64,000 bases of DNA from Timaviella obliquedivisa GSE-PSE-MK23-08B (GTDB lineage Bacteria; Cyanobacteriota; Cyanobacteriia; Elainellales; Elainellaceae): positions 250,690-314,689 of the forward strand of contig JAHHII010000002.1 in the NCBI GenBank assembly GCA_019358855.1. The letters are read 5' to 3'. A model generated the notes under the pieces. The model saw only the letters and a list, made by a program, of their open reading frames with translations. It did no database searches and had not been told where the DNA came from. Of this stretch, positions 51,259 through 59,274 are shown piece by piece. Each line of letters opens with the position of its first letter. Position 1 is the first letter of the stretch. The translations under genes and the position numbers were made by a program.

Positions 51259-51702
51259 TCAGCGAACCAGGCTTGTGACCCGTTCAGGCGACTCGAAAAC
51301 ATCTACTCGCAGTAATTTAATATGGGGGTCAAGCTGAATTTTGGCAAAATACAGGCACAAATCTTCTGTAGTGCCGCCAGCCAAATCTTGATGATCATTA
51401 ATTAACTCAGGTAGCTCAGAACAAGAATACTTGAGCAAGTTTTCTTGTTCAATCATGTCTAAGCCATACATACCAGAGATGCTTCTTTCTGCTTGCAAAT
51501 GCAGCGTCACCCGAAAATCATGCCAATGGTCATCCTGCCAAATGGGCGGGTTAAAGTGCCTGCGCCTGAATGAGTGGCTAATCTGATAGTGAAATATCAC
51601 AGGGCACTCATGGGCGCAGCCTTGAGAATAGGGTACGGAAAGCCCTCGCAATGCCTCTGGGTAGTGCGATCGCGCCTTAAAGCTTGGCTTGAAGTTTTCC
51701 AT
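51259..51702 (-). CDS. QueD-like protein, copy 2
   Basis: 147 residues. FRRRHFNPP and DDHWHDFRVTLHLQA form the zinc-His set of the QueD/PTPS superfamily. MYGLDMIEQENLLKYSCSEL and GTTEDLCLYF, LLRVDVFESPERV follow, as in QueD. The canonical catalytic Cys before the HGH motif is not seen; Trp fills that zone. Its ATG at 51702 overlaps the QueE stop. One of the two QueD-like proteins may be the enzyme and the other a variant with a different product or role. Confidence 0.72.
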   Translation of the reverse strand: MENFKPSFKARSHYPEALRGLSVPYSQGCAHECPVIFHYQISHSFRRRHFNPPIWQDDHWHDFRVTLHLQAERSISGMYGLDMIEQENLLKYSCSELPELINDHQDLAGGTTEDLCLYFAKIQLDPHIKLLRVDVFESPERVTSLVR

Positions 51703-52334
51703 TACTGCACCCCAATAAACTTATGGGTTTGCAGACTTAATCTAAACTTAGGATGCTGTTTGAGCAGGTCTAGAGTAAGTGGCAGAGTGCGATCGCGCTC
51801 ATTCCATTCAGGTTGCAAACAAGCATTCCGAAGCGCAAGGTGCTTGTAGTAAAAATCAACTTCTTGCCCGGATGAAATCACAATCTTAATTTCATTAGCC
51901 CGCTGCCACATCTCTGAATGAACGGGATACTTCGGAGATAAATGCTGCTTTGGAGAAAGCGTCACCCATGTCGGATTTGGAATATTCTGCCAAAAAGCAC
52001 CAGAGGTTTCAATCTGCACTTGTCGCCCAGTCGCGGCGATCGCTTCTACCAACATCGGCAGTTCTTTGTGAATGAACGGCTCCCCGCCAGAGATAACAAC
52101 ATGGGGCGATCGCAGTTCGTTGATTAATCCTGCGATGGTGCGATCGCTTCGAGGTGTACTTTTACCGCCGTCTGCATAACCTGTGTCACACCAAGGGCAA
52201 GCAACAGGGCAACCTGCCAGCCGAATAAAATCAGCGGGAGTGCCAGCCCAATAACCCTCACCCTGGATTGTTTCAAAGAATTGCTCGTGAATTGGCAGAG
52301 TAGTCTGCTGCGTAAATAGAGTCAAATTTTTCAT
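51702..52334 (-). CDS. queE: 7-carboxy-7-deazaguanine synthase QueE
   Basis: Radical-SAM enzyme converting 6-carboxytetrahydropterin to CDG. 210 residues. [20 protein letters not shown] is the QueE N-terminus, the 4Fe-4S site is C42-x3-C46-x2-C49 (CPVACPWCD), which is the QueE-specific C-x3-C-x2-C spacing. VVISGGEPF is the GGE motif, and TSGAFWQN and [10 protein letters not shown] follow. First gene of the modification cluster, divergent from nblA. QueC and FolE are not in the window and might come from the host. Confidence 0.93.
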   Translation of the reverse strand: MKNLTLFTQQTTLPIHEQFFETIQGEGYWAGTPADFIRLAGCPVACPWCDTGYADGGKSTPRSDRTIAGLINELRSPHVVISGGEPFIHKELPMLVEAIAATGRQVQIETSGAFWQNIPNPTWVTLSPKQHLSPKYPVHSEMWQRANEIKIVISSGQEVDFYYKHLALRNACLQPEWNERDRTLPLTLDLLKQHPKFRLSLQTHKFIGVQ

Positions 52335-52400
52335 AAACCGTTAATAGATGCATGGTGGATCATTCCCTAGTGCATTCTTAAACAAGTTCAGGATAAACCT

Positions 52401-52598
52401 ATGGATACTCCCGTTGAATTGTCACTAGAACAGAAATTTAGTCTGCGATCGTTTGAGACTCAGGTAGAGCGAATGAGCCATGAACAGGCGCAGGATTTCC
52501 TGGTTAAGCTCTACGAGCAAATGATGGTCAGGGAAACTATGTACAAAAATTTTCTTAAACATGAATGGGGGATTGGAGAGCCTAAAATTAATCCCTAA
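52401..52598 (+). CDS. nblA: Phage-borne NblA, phycobilisome degradation adaptor
   Basis: 65 residues: MDTPVELSLEQKFSLRSFET, QVERMSHEQAQDFLVKLYEQ, MMVRETMYKNFLKHEWG. This is the NblA family throughout. NblA tethers phycobilisomes to the Clp protease for degradation during nutrient stress. In the Microcystis myovirus Ma-LMM01 a phage nblA is known. Single gene, divergent from queE with a 66-bp promoter gap. Confidence 0.95.
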   Translation: MDTPVELSLEQKFSLRSFETQVERMSHEQAQDFLVKLYEQMMVRETMYKNFLKHEWGIGEPKINP

Positions 52599-52665
52599 CT
52601 CTAATCCCAGAACCGAAATACTTGAGCAATTTTTCTATTGCTAATTCGGCATGATAATTTTAGTT

Positions 52666-53172
52666 ATGCCACTAGAGTTATCTCGCTATCCTAAGGACTG
52701 GAAAAGGTTCTCTCATAGGCTAAAGCAACAGGCAGGTTGGCAGTGCCAATGGTGCGATCGCCCCTGTCGTCAGCCCCAAGAATCCTGGTTACAGTTCAAA
52801 CTGCGCGTCTGGTACGCGTATCCCTTATACCAGGCGACTAAACTCTACTGCGAAATTGACCAGAACGCCTACTATTTTTTGCTCTCGTTGGCACATTTGG
52901 ATCAAGATCCTGGCAATAGTCAACCTGACAATCTACGTTGCCTTTGTCTGCTCTGCCATCTCAATTACGATCGCCAATTCTTCCACTTCAACCGCCAAAC
53001 TAAACAAGAGCGCCGAGGGCAACTTAACTTCTTCAAGCCTGAACTGCTTTTTGCCCAGTCGCTAGCGGGCAAAGGTAAAGACCCCTCTCGAATTCAGCTT
53101 GCCATCCCTAAAAAAGAAACCCCATCACGGGGAGCAGCCGTGATGAGGAATTGCCAGTCTAGCCGTAAATAA
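52666..53172 (+). CDS. HNH endonuclease-like protein, 168 aa
   Basis: ATG at 52666 (MPLELSRYPKDWKRFSHRLK). WQCQWCDRP is the first zinc Cys pair, LAHLDQDPGN carries the HNH His, NLRCLCLLCHLNYDRQ the second pair. Its last ~20 codons (KKETPSRGAAVMRNCQSSRK) are made from the late-operon terminator hairpin (53110-53148), so the gene end overlaps a transcription stop on the other strand. Confidence 0.8.
   Translation: MPLELSRYPKDWKRFSHRLKQQAGWQCQWCDRPCRQPQESWLQFKLRVWYAYPLYQATKLYCEIDQNAYYFLLSLAHLDQDPGNSQPDNLRCLCLLCHLNYDRQFFHFNRQTKQERRGQLNFFKPELLFAQSLAGKGKDPSRIQLAIPKKETPSRGAAVMRNCQSSRK
53110..53148 (-). terminator. Terminator of the late virion operon
   Basis: Minus strand CATCACGG, 7-nt loop, CCGTGATG followed by GGGGTTTCTTTTTT, 11 bp beyond the tail tube stop at 53159. 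A textbook Rho-independent terminator lying inside the HNH gene 3' end. Confidence 0.85.
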
Positions 53173-53650
53173 TGTCGTCGTAATTCACGGTAATTTTGAG
53201 CTTGGTATCGCCCTCATCCCCGTTATCGGCGTTCATATCATAGGCCGGAAATTCAATCTTGCTAGGGAAGCAACCCTTGAGCATGAGCTTGATTTCGTTT
53301 GTCCCGGTGCCCTCATGCAAGCGCTCATAATGGATGGTAACGTTTCGCTTGTAATCAGGATCAACGCCGTCATTTTTGGCTCCGTCCTTGCACTGGTTAA
53401 ACCAGGTGATATAGGTATCCCGATCGGTCGCCCGTGCAAACTGACATTCCAGCGCGTAATCTCCAGCTCGAACCCGACCACCGGGAACCCGTGACTGGTC
53501 AGCCAGGTTGATCACGCCAATTTCCATAGAAATCGCGTCACGAGTCAGGGGCAAAAGCGATCCCGTTAGTGTCGCTTCTGGCAAACCAGCAACGACCATT
53601 CGCTGTTTAGCCTTGGGTAAAATGTTGTGTTCTAGCGTACCTTTCTGCAT
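53159..53650 (-). CDS. Phage tail tube protein
   Basis: 163 residues, placed just after the sheath as in contractile-tail phages. KQRMVVAGLPEATLTGSLLP, GRVRAGDYALECQFARATDR and KLMLKGCFPSKIEFPAYDMN are consistent with a T4 gp19/FII-like tube fold (beta-rich, hydrophobic ends). Last gene of the virion operon in view, followed by the terminator at 53110. Confidence 0.82.
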   Translation of the reverse strand: MQKGTLEHNILPKAKQRMVVAGLPEATLTGSLLPLTRDAISMEIGVINLADQSRVPGGRVRAGDYALECQFARATDRDTYITWFNQCKDGAKNDGVDPDYKRNVTIHYERLHEGTGTNEIKLMLKGCFPSKIEFPAYDMNADNGDEGDTKLKITVNYDDIIYG

Positions 53651-53731
53651 AACTGTTTACCTGTGAGTAATTTAGAAAAATTAATTAATTCTTGGATTGT
53701 TTTTTATCGCAATCCAAGAATTAACAAGTGA

Positions 53732-56700
53732 TTAGAGCAGCGAACCTGCCAAAGAATTTCCGTACTGGCTGACGAGAATATCTGGGCTGAGGTTGATGCC
53801 TAGCTCCTCGACAATCCCGGTCGGGATATATTTCATGTAGATGTGCAATTTGCCGTTAATGATATCGACCAAGCCGATCGAGCCATCTTGAGTGACCGCG
53901 CCACGAGGCAAGCTACCTTGAATCTCAACCGCTTGCCGGAAGGTTAAATAACGGGAGAAAACACCCCGGTTATATTCCTGCTCAGCAAAGTTATTGAGGA
54001 TCATAATGATTTGATCTAAACGATCGGGCTGATTCGGTCGGAAGATCTGCTCTAAAAGTTCTTTCGCTTCCAGAAACACCCGCACATAGTTAGATTGAAT
54101 GCGACGGATATGAATGAACTCATACAGCGGCGACAGTGACGGCGATCGCGCCCCAAACACCACCGAGTTGCCGAACATTACTTTAATGCTCTGAATGCCC
54201 GTCATGTTCAGTAACGCTTCGTCTTGAGCCTTTAGCTCGACAGGTAGCTTAATCACCCGCGACATTTTGGCGCTCACCCCTGCAAAAGGTACGTGGTAGC
54301 CTTCCGCGATCGAGGCATAGTTAGCTTCGCCTCCAAGAATCTCCCCGGTCAGTGAAATCAGGCGATCGCCATTCCCTAAAGGAGAAGAGATAAAGCCATA
54401 GCTAGGAAACGCCACAGACAGCGAATCACTGCGCCCTAGGTACTGATTGACAAACACTTCGGCAGTCGAAGCGGACGTGTAGTTACTGGGAATCTCACCT
54501 CGGAACTCATAGGCATTTTCCACGGCGTAGGTCGTGAATGCTTTCTGCACCACAACATCAGAAATACCAGGAAGTGCCAACTTGACCAAGCCCAGATTCT
54601 TACCCCATAACGCGCCTTCAATCACGTTGTTATCCAGGTCGGCATAACGAGTGAAGTTATAGGGAATCAGCCCTGCTAGGTTGCCGTCGTAGCCCCGCTC
54701 TAAGAACTGAGGGAACGAAACCAAAAAGCGCTTGTTAACCTGCGTCATACCGAGCAAGTTATAACCCTGTCCTACTTCCATGTAGCCAGCTTTAACCGCT
54801 TTAGTCAGCGCTGGAACGTTAGATGGGAATGCAGTTTCGAGCGTAACTTGAGTATCAGTGACGACGACGCGAACCTTACGAGCGGTCTTTGAGACAGGAT
54901 CATAGAGATAATCACCCTTCTTTAGAACCGATCGGAAGTTGCTATTAGTACCTGTTACAGTCACGCCAGCCGAACTGATTGTGCCTTCCAGGGTTAACGG
55001 CTCAGCCGCGCCCGTGACTCGCAAATACGATCGCGCCACTTCATAAGGGCTAGGGTATAGCAGCTTGCCAACCGTGTCCAAATGCTTGAATTCACCCACA
55101 CTGTAAAGACGGCGATCGCTTAACGCAACGATGACCCCAGAGCCGTTAGAGGGGCGAACGTCTGCACCCGCGCTCGTGGTATAAGCAGAGTCCCAAACCG
55201 CATCAGCCGTAATCCAGCGCTGATAGTTCTGGCTGCCAGTTCGATAGGCAATATTGTTGCCGTCATCGTTCACCAAGGGTTCAACAAATAGTGGATCGCT
55301 GGGGTCAAGGCTGGCATCAGGCACTTGATAAACCTGCGAACCATTGAAGCGCACCGATAGGGAAAAGTGAGTGAGCGGATACTTTGTACCCTGTCCCACC
55401 TCAATGCTCAGACCTTCGTTGCCAACCTGGCTCAACTCAATCATTGCCGATAGGCTTTGCTTGGTTAGCTGCGCGTCCGTAAAGTCATGACGGAAAGGCT
55501 TTTCAAGCTTTACAGAGGTAGTTGAAACGACTTCTACAACCTTGACCGCTTCTCCCGCTCTGGCTGGATCGACGATGTAAGCACCTGCCTGTAGTTCAGC
55601 GGTAAACAGAGTATCCGTTCCCTCTACTAGCAGGTTGTCCACTTCCAGGATCGCCGCTGTTAATGCGATCGTGAAACCAGAAGCCAAAGTCAGATGAGTC
55701 GCGTCGGTAATGGCGGTCACAACTCTAGATTGGCGATCGCCGCCCACCATCGTATAGATCGCATCACCGATCGCCAGTTCATTCAAAAACTGTGTCCCAG
55801 TTCCAATCACTTCCAAGTTGTCGATCTGAAGTGTGACTGCCCCACTATCTGAAAACGCTTCAGATACTGTTGCCGTTGTATTGCTCGTAATCGAGTCCAC
55901 TACACGAGCTTCCCCGTTCACGTACACGTTAGAGCCGACGACTAACTGAGTGGAGAACTGTGTCCCAACGCCTGTAATGACGCGATCGGTAACGGTGACA
56001 GTGCCGGAAACATTCTTGAACAATGCAAAGGTTGCTGTTCCAGTTAGATCGGCGTACCGCTCGTAAGAACCTGTCCCGCTTAAGGTAGTCGGACCCGATA
56101 CGCCATCCGCAACTAAGGAGTATTGAGAAGCGATCGTGAACACGACCTCACCCGATACCTCGGCGGCTTCCGTGTTGGCAATCACCTGATATCGCTTGCC
56201 GCTGCCGTTGGTAAATTCGACTTCTGCACCGACAAATTCATTTGCCCAAGTGTTAGGCGCAATTAGGGTGAAAGTGGTGGCAGTCGCGTAAATAACAGGG
56301 CGATCGCCTAGCTTGTTTTTCCGTCCACCCCAGCGTCCTTCGTTGGCTGCCGTAATTCTCAAGGCATCGGCACCGAGAGCATTTTTCAGCATGATTTCAG
56401 CCTTCCGAGCATGGGGCAATTCCACTCGGATTAACCAGAGTTGACCCGCGCCGCCGCCTGTTGCATAAAAGCCCTCGATCGCGTCTGGCATCAGGTGAGA
56501 ACCATCTGCAAACAGGTGCCAATTCGGATCACGAGGATCGCCGCAAACTTCCTGATAATTAGACTTAGAAGTGAATGGCAACATCACGCCCATAGGGGCA
56601 CGTTTCATCACTCCGGTCATTTGGGTGCAGCCGAATTTTGGAGCACTCAGTGCATTACTTCCCGCTCGTTCAATCACACGAACGCCGGGTTGTCCTTGCC

Positions 56701-56737
56701 TTGCTCCAAATACGCGCACAGCTTCTTGTACTGGCAT
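53732..56737 (-). CDS. Phage tail sheath protein with internal beta-repeat insertion, 1001 aa
   Basis: The C-terminal third is the conserved sheath domain: YHVPFAGVSAKMSRVIKLPV, LNMTGIQSIKVMFGNSVVFG, ARSPSLSPLYEFIHIRRIQS and the fold with LTFRQAVEIQGS. The N-terminal ~100 residues also fit (GVRVIERAGSNALSAPKFGC). Typical sheaths are 450-700 residues. The excess lies between residues about 220 and 630, where a ~60-residue pattern (GTGTxFxxEL, then G-D/V-x-I/V) repeats, e.g. GVGTQFSTQLVVGSNVYV, GTGTQFLNELAIGDAIYT, GTDTLFTAELQAGAYIV, GTNSNFRSVLKKGDYLY. The insertion would project from the contracted tail surface. Confidence 0.92.
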   Translation of the reverse strand: MPVQEAVRVFGARQGQPGVRVIERAGSNALSAPKFGCTQMTGVMKRAPMGVMLPFTSKSNYQEVCGDPRDPNWHLFADGSHLMPDAIEGFYATGGGAGQLWLIRVELPHARKAEIMLKNALGADALRITAANEGRWGGRKNKLGDRPVIYATATTFTLIAPNTWANEFVGAEVEFTNGSGKRYQVIANTEAAEVSGEVVFTIASQYSLVADGVSGPTTLSGTGSYERYADLTGTATFALFKNVSGTVTVTDRVITGVGTQFSTQLVVGSNVYVNGEARVVDSITSNTTATVSEAFSDSGAVTLQIDNLEVIGTGTQFLNELAIGDAIYTMVGGDRQSRVVTAITDATHLTLASGFTIALTAAILEVDNLLVEGTDTLFTAELQAGAYIVDPARAGEAVKVVEVVSTTSVKLEKPFRHDFTDAQLTKQSLSAMIELSQVGNEGLSIEVGQGTKYPLTHFSLSVRFNGSQVYQVPDASLDPSDPLFVEPLVNDDGNNIAYRTGSQNYQRWITADAVWDSAYTTSAGADVRPSNGSGVIVALSDRRLYSVGEFKHLDTVGKLLYPSPYEVARSYLRVTGAAEPLTLEGTISSAGVTVTGTNSNFRSVLKKGDYLYDPVSKTARKVRVVVTDTQVTLETAFPSNVPALTKAVKAGYMEVGQGYNLLGMTQVNKRFLVSFPQFLERGYDGNLAGLIPYNFTRYADLDNNVIEGALWGKNLGLVKLALPGISDVVVQKAFTTYAVENAYEFRGEIPSNYTSASTAEVFVNQYLGRSDSLSVAFPSYGFISSPLGNGDRLISLTGEILGGEANYASIAEGYHVPFAGVSAKMSRVIKLPVELKAQDEALLNMTGIQSIKVMFGNSVVFGARSPSLSPLYEFIHIRRIQSNYVRVFLEAKELLEQIFRPNQPDRLDQIIMILNNFAEQEYNRGVFSRYLTFRQAVEIQGSLPRGAVTQDGSIGLVDIINGKLHIYMKYIPTGIVEELGINLSPDILVSQYGNSLAGSLL

Positions 56738-56795
56738 AATATTAGTCCTGGTAAAAAATCAATTGATTCTTGAAGTAACTTGATTTGGCGCTTGT

Positions 56796-57194
56796 TTAGG
56801 CTGCGGTTAATTGCTTGTTGCCGCTGCTCAAAACGCCCTGCTCTCGGATGAGGAGAACCCGCTCAAAGGGCGATCGCTTGCCACCTTGAAGCACAAACTC
56901 AGAGTTAGGCAGATTGTTCTCAAGCTCAACCGCATTCAGTTTGGCGTGATCCGCTGCGAGCAAGGGATCTTCCTCGTCCAGAATGATCGCGCCTTTCATT
57001 AGCGATTGCTTGTAAGGAAGCGTCCCAATGAAGATTTGACAGAGATTGATTTCATCAAAGGTAAGCGCGATAAACTGAGTGCCTAAAAAGATTTCAGATT
57101 CATCGGTGCTGCGATCGCCCGTAAAATCTTCTGGCACTGGGATTTGCAAAGGCTCTCTTCCCAGCCTTAATGCAACTTGCTGTTGTGTGGGCAT
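56796..57194 (-). CDS. Hypothetical virion-operon protein, 132 aa
   Basis: ATG at 57194 with AGGAGA 5 bp upstream. MPTQQQVALRLGREPLQIPV then DESEIFLGTQFIALTFDEIN, beta-rich. Position between sheath and neck genes suggests a tail-completion or tape-region accessory role, not identifiable. Confidence 0.6.
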   Translation of the reverse strand: MPTQQQVALRLGREPLQIPVPEDFTGDRSTDESEIFLGTQFIALTFDEINLCQIFIGTLPYKQSLMKGAIILDEEDPLLAADHAKLNAVELENNLPNSEFVLQGGKRSPFERVLLIREQGVLSSGNKQLTAA

Positions 57195-57213
57195 GAATTC
57201 TCCTACAGATAGA

Positions 57214-57243
57214 CAAAAGAAAGCCACACCTTGCGGCGTGGCT
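57214..57243 (-). terminator. Internal terminator of the virion operon
   Basis: Minus strand AGCCACGCC, GCAA loop, GGTGTGGCT followed by TTCTTTTG. It lies downstream of the 57414 gene and just before the 57194 start, so it could lower expression of tail genes relative to neck genes. Confidence 0.7.
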
Positions 57244-57413
57244 CTCCAAAAACTTGTGATTTGATTCAGATTACTCTGAGGATGTTGCCATTCTAGTCAG
57301 CTTTTATTGATAGTGATGTGACTGTTTCCATATTTCATGAAACTTCCGTAATTCTGCGGAGTCATCAGTCGGGGATAAAATTCTCAAAATCCCACCCTAG
57401 CCTTGTCACAAAA

Positions 57414-57641
57414 TCATTCACTGTCGCCGGATATTCTCAGTAGTTGGGCGATCGCGTCTCTGTGCTGATCCTCTACCTGCAACCCTTCGCCAGGAAAGGT
57501 GACTCTTATCTCTACTGAGTCCCCGTCTTCAATCATGGCGATCCGAGCCTCTGCCAGCTCTTCGTCTCGCAGCCCAAGGCTTTTTTTCACAAACGACATA
57601 ATGCTGTCGTCCAACTCTGCTTCTATTTTGGGGTTTTCCAT
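57414..57641 (-). CDS. Small acidic protein, 75 aa
   Basis: MENPKIEAELDDSIMSFVKK, then GLRDEELAEARIAMIEDGDS and SVEIRVTFPGEGLQ. Acidic alpha/beta. In a virion operon slot near the tail terminator; no family. Confidence 0.55.
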   Translation of the reverse strand: MENPKIEAELDDSIMSFVKKSLGLRDEELAEARIAMIEDGDSVEIRVTFPGEGLQVEDQHRDAIAQLLRISGDSE

Positions 57642-57660
57642 TCTGCCTGAGATCCTTTTT

Positions 57661-58731
57661 CTATATAGTAGGGCTGATCTCTGGTGTCTCCACTCCAGTC
57701 ACAATCCCGGAAACTTTAACGCGATCGCCAATCGAAAGATTAATTAATACCATGGTGAAGCTCATAGAAGGCAGTTGAGCTTCAATGATGCTCATATCTA
57801 AATCGTCTGCCCTGATGTGATTGGAAACGATTACGCCTGTATCAGTTCCATAGGTGGGAGCGTGAATCTTGTTAACCTCCGCGATTAACCCAATTAAATG
57901 CTCTGTGGCGGCTCTAGTATCTTGTAAGTTTTGACCCATAACACAGACCTCGATCGGTTGGTCGCAGATCTGCGCGTGTTGCAGTAGTTGCGCCTGGTTC
58001 GCTGGCAGCCTTAAGCTTTCGTAAGTTTCTATATTGCGATGATTGCGGCTATCCATCAGTCTCAGAATTACGCAGGGTGTTTCTTCAATTTGAAATGGCT
58101 GATTCCCTTGAGCGACAAAGGTAGGCAAATTGTATTCAAACATAATGAACGATCGCCCCCGCACGTTAACTGTCTGAATCTGTGCCACGCGATCGGGGTT
58201 AACATCAGGAATCGGGTCGCCCGTTGAACCATCTAGCCAGCGGTTAAAGTTGACGGGCTGACTAGAAAATAATTTAGGGATGCTGAATTCCATGAGATAA
58301 GCCAGCAAATTCCCCGGTGCATAGTAGCCAAATTTAAGCTCTGAGAGGGGAGGGGATGAGCGATCGCCCAATCGTTCCAACCTCAATCGAAACCGCAGCG
58401 GACTCGCCCAATTTGCCGCCAGTGTTGCCATTCCCTCTCTAATCTGTTCCGGCGTACTGAACCCGCCCAACTGCCATGAGCCAGCCTGAAAACTCCATTC
58501 CTGATTGCCCTCATCCACCAGGGCGATCGTGATACCCTCTTCCTGCGGCTTAATCTCAAAACCTGCATATTTTAGGGCTAACTTCGCTTCAAAGGGTGGC
58601 GTGGTCAGCGTCCCCATATCGCCCGTCAGTTCTAATCTGCCCTTGCTGTAGTTGTAGCCTAGCCCAGAACTTTCAGTAATTTGAGGTGGTTTGAGGGCGA
58701 TCGTGTGGATGAAGAAATGCATGGGAGTCAA
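57661..58731 (-). CDS. Virion-operon protein, likely neck/tail-terminator component, 356 aa
   Basis: MTPMHFFIHTIALKPPQITE; beta-rich with WASPLRFRLRLERLGDRSSP and VNVRGRSFIMFEYNLPTFVA. The C-terminal MGQNLQDTRAATEHLIGLIA and DDLDMSIIEAQLPSMSFTMV resemble tail-terminator-like regions. Gene order (capsid, connector, closure, gp10-like, this, sheath, tube) supports that place. Overlaps the neck gene at 58728 by 4 bp. Not individually recognised. Confidence 0.6.
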   Translation of the reverse strand: MTPMHFFIHTIALKPPQITESSGLGYNYSKGRLELTGDMGTLTTPPFEAKLALKYAGFEIKPQEEGITIALVDEGNQEWSFQAGSWQLGGFSTPEQIREGMATLAANWASPLRFRLRLERLGDRSSPPLSELKFGYYAPGNLLAYLMEFSIPKLFSSQPVNFNRWLDGSTGDPIPDVNPDRVAQIQTVNVRGRSFIMFEYNLPTFVAQGNQPFQIEETPCVILRLMDSRNHRNIETYESLRLPANQAQLLQHAQICDQPIEVCVMGQNLQDTRAATEHLIGLIAEVNKIHAPTYGTDTGVIVSNHIRADDLDMSIIEAQLPSMSFTMVLINLSIGDRVKVSGIVTGVETPEISPTI

Positions 58732-59237
58732 CGCCTGAATAATTGCTTAAGTTTGATTTTTTGAACGCGATTCGTGTTCCTCAAAGACTTATCCCACACG
58801 CCTCGCCCTGGAATTCTAATAGTCGTTTTACTGGGCTTAAAATAAACTTTATACCGTCCAAACCAGCGCCGCATCCTCGGCGTAATCTGAATCGTTGCTC
58901 CAGAGTTCTGAACTTTAGTAATCATCGTCGGTCTGCCGTTAGGGATGCCCAGCAATGATTTAGAAGCGTTCCCCATTCGCTTATGTCGCACCTGAATATG
59001 CTTGCGAATGCCTGAGCCGTTGGGGTTGCCCCGCAGGGTATAAAGATGGAGGGTGAGCGATCGCAATCTCGGTGAATGCTTGCCTCTGCCCTGCGTCCTC
59101 AAATGATCCAACATATTGTTATTCATCAGCTCAGCTCCCTCCCTTGCCCATTGCTCCCCCTTATCTGGAAGGGCTTTAAGGCTTTGCAGCTTTTGATAAA
59201 GCTTGTCCCATTGCGATCGGTGTGAAAAATTGGGCAT
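58728..59237 (-). CDS. HK97 gp10-like neck/tail-completion protein, 169 aa
   Basis: ATG at 59237 (MPNFSHRSQWDKLYQKLQSL). Basic, with AREGAELMNNNMLDHLRTQG, HIQVRHKRMG, ITPRMRRWFGRYKVYFKPSK and a C-terminal RVQKIKLKQLFRR. Such basic N-helical and beta proteins after the closure gene are gp10-family. Divergent from the ParB-like gene at 59275, with 37 bp between starts. Confidence 0.6.
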   Translation of the reverse strand: MPNFSHRSQWDKLYQKLQSLKALPDKGEQWAREGAELMNNNMLDHLRTQGRGKHSPRLRSLTLHLYTLRGNPNGSGIRKHIQVRHKRMGNASKSLLGIPNGRPTMITKVQNSGATIQITPRMRRWFGRYKVYFKPSKTTIRIPGRGVWDKSLRNTNRVQKIKLKQLFRR

Positions 59238-59274
59238 GATTCTAGAATTATTGCTCAGTATTATCAGCTTACCC

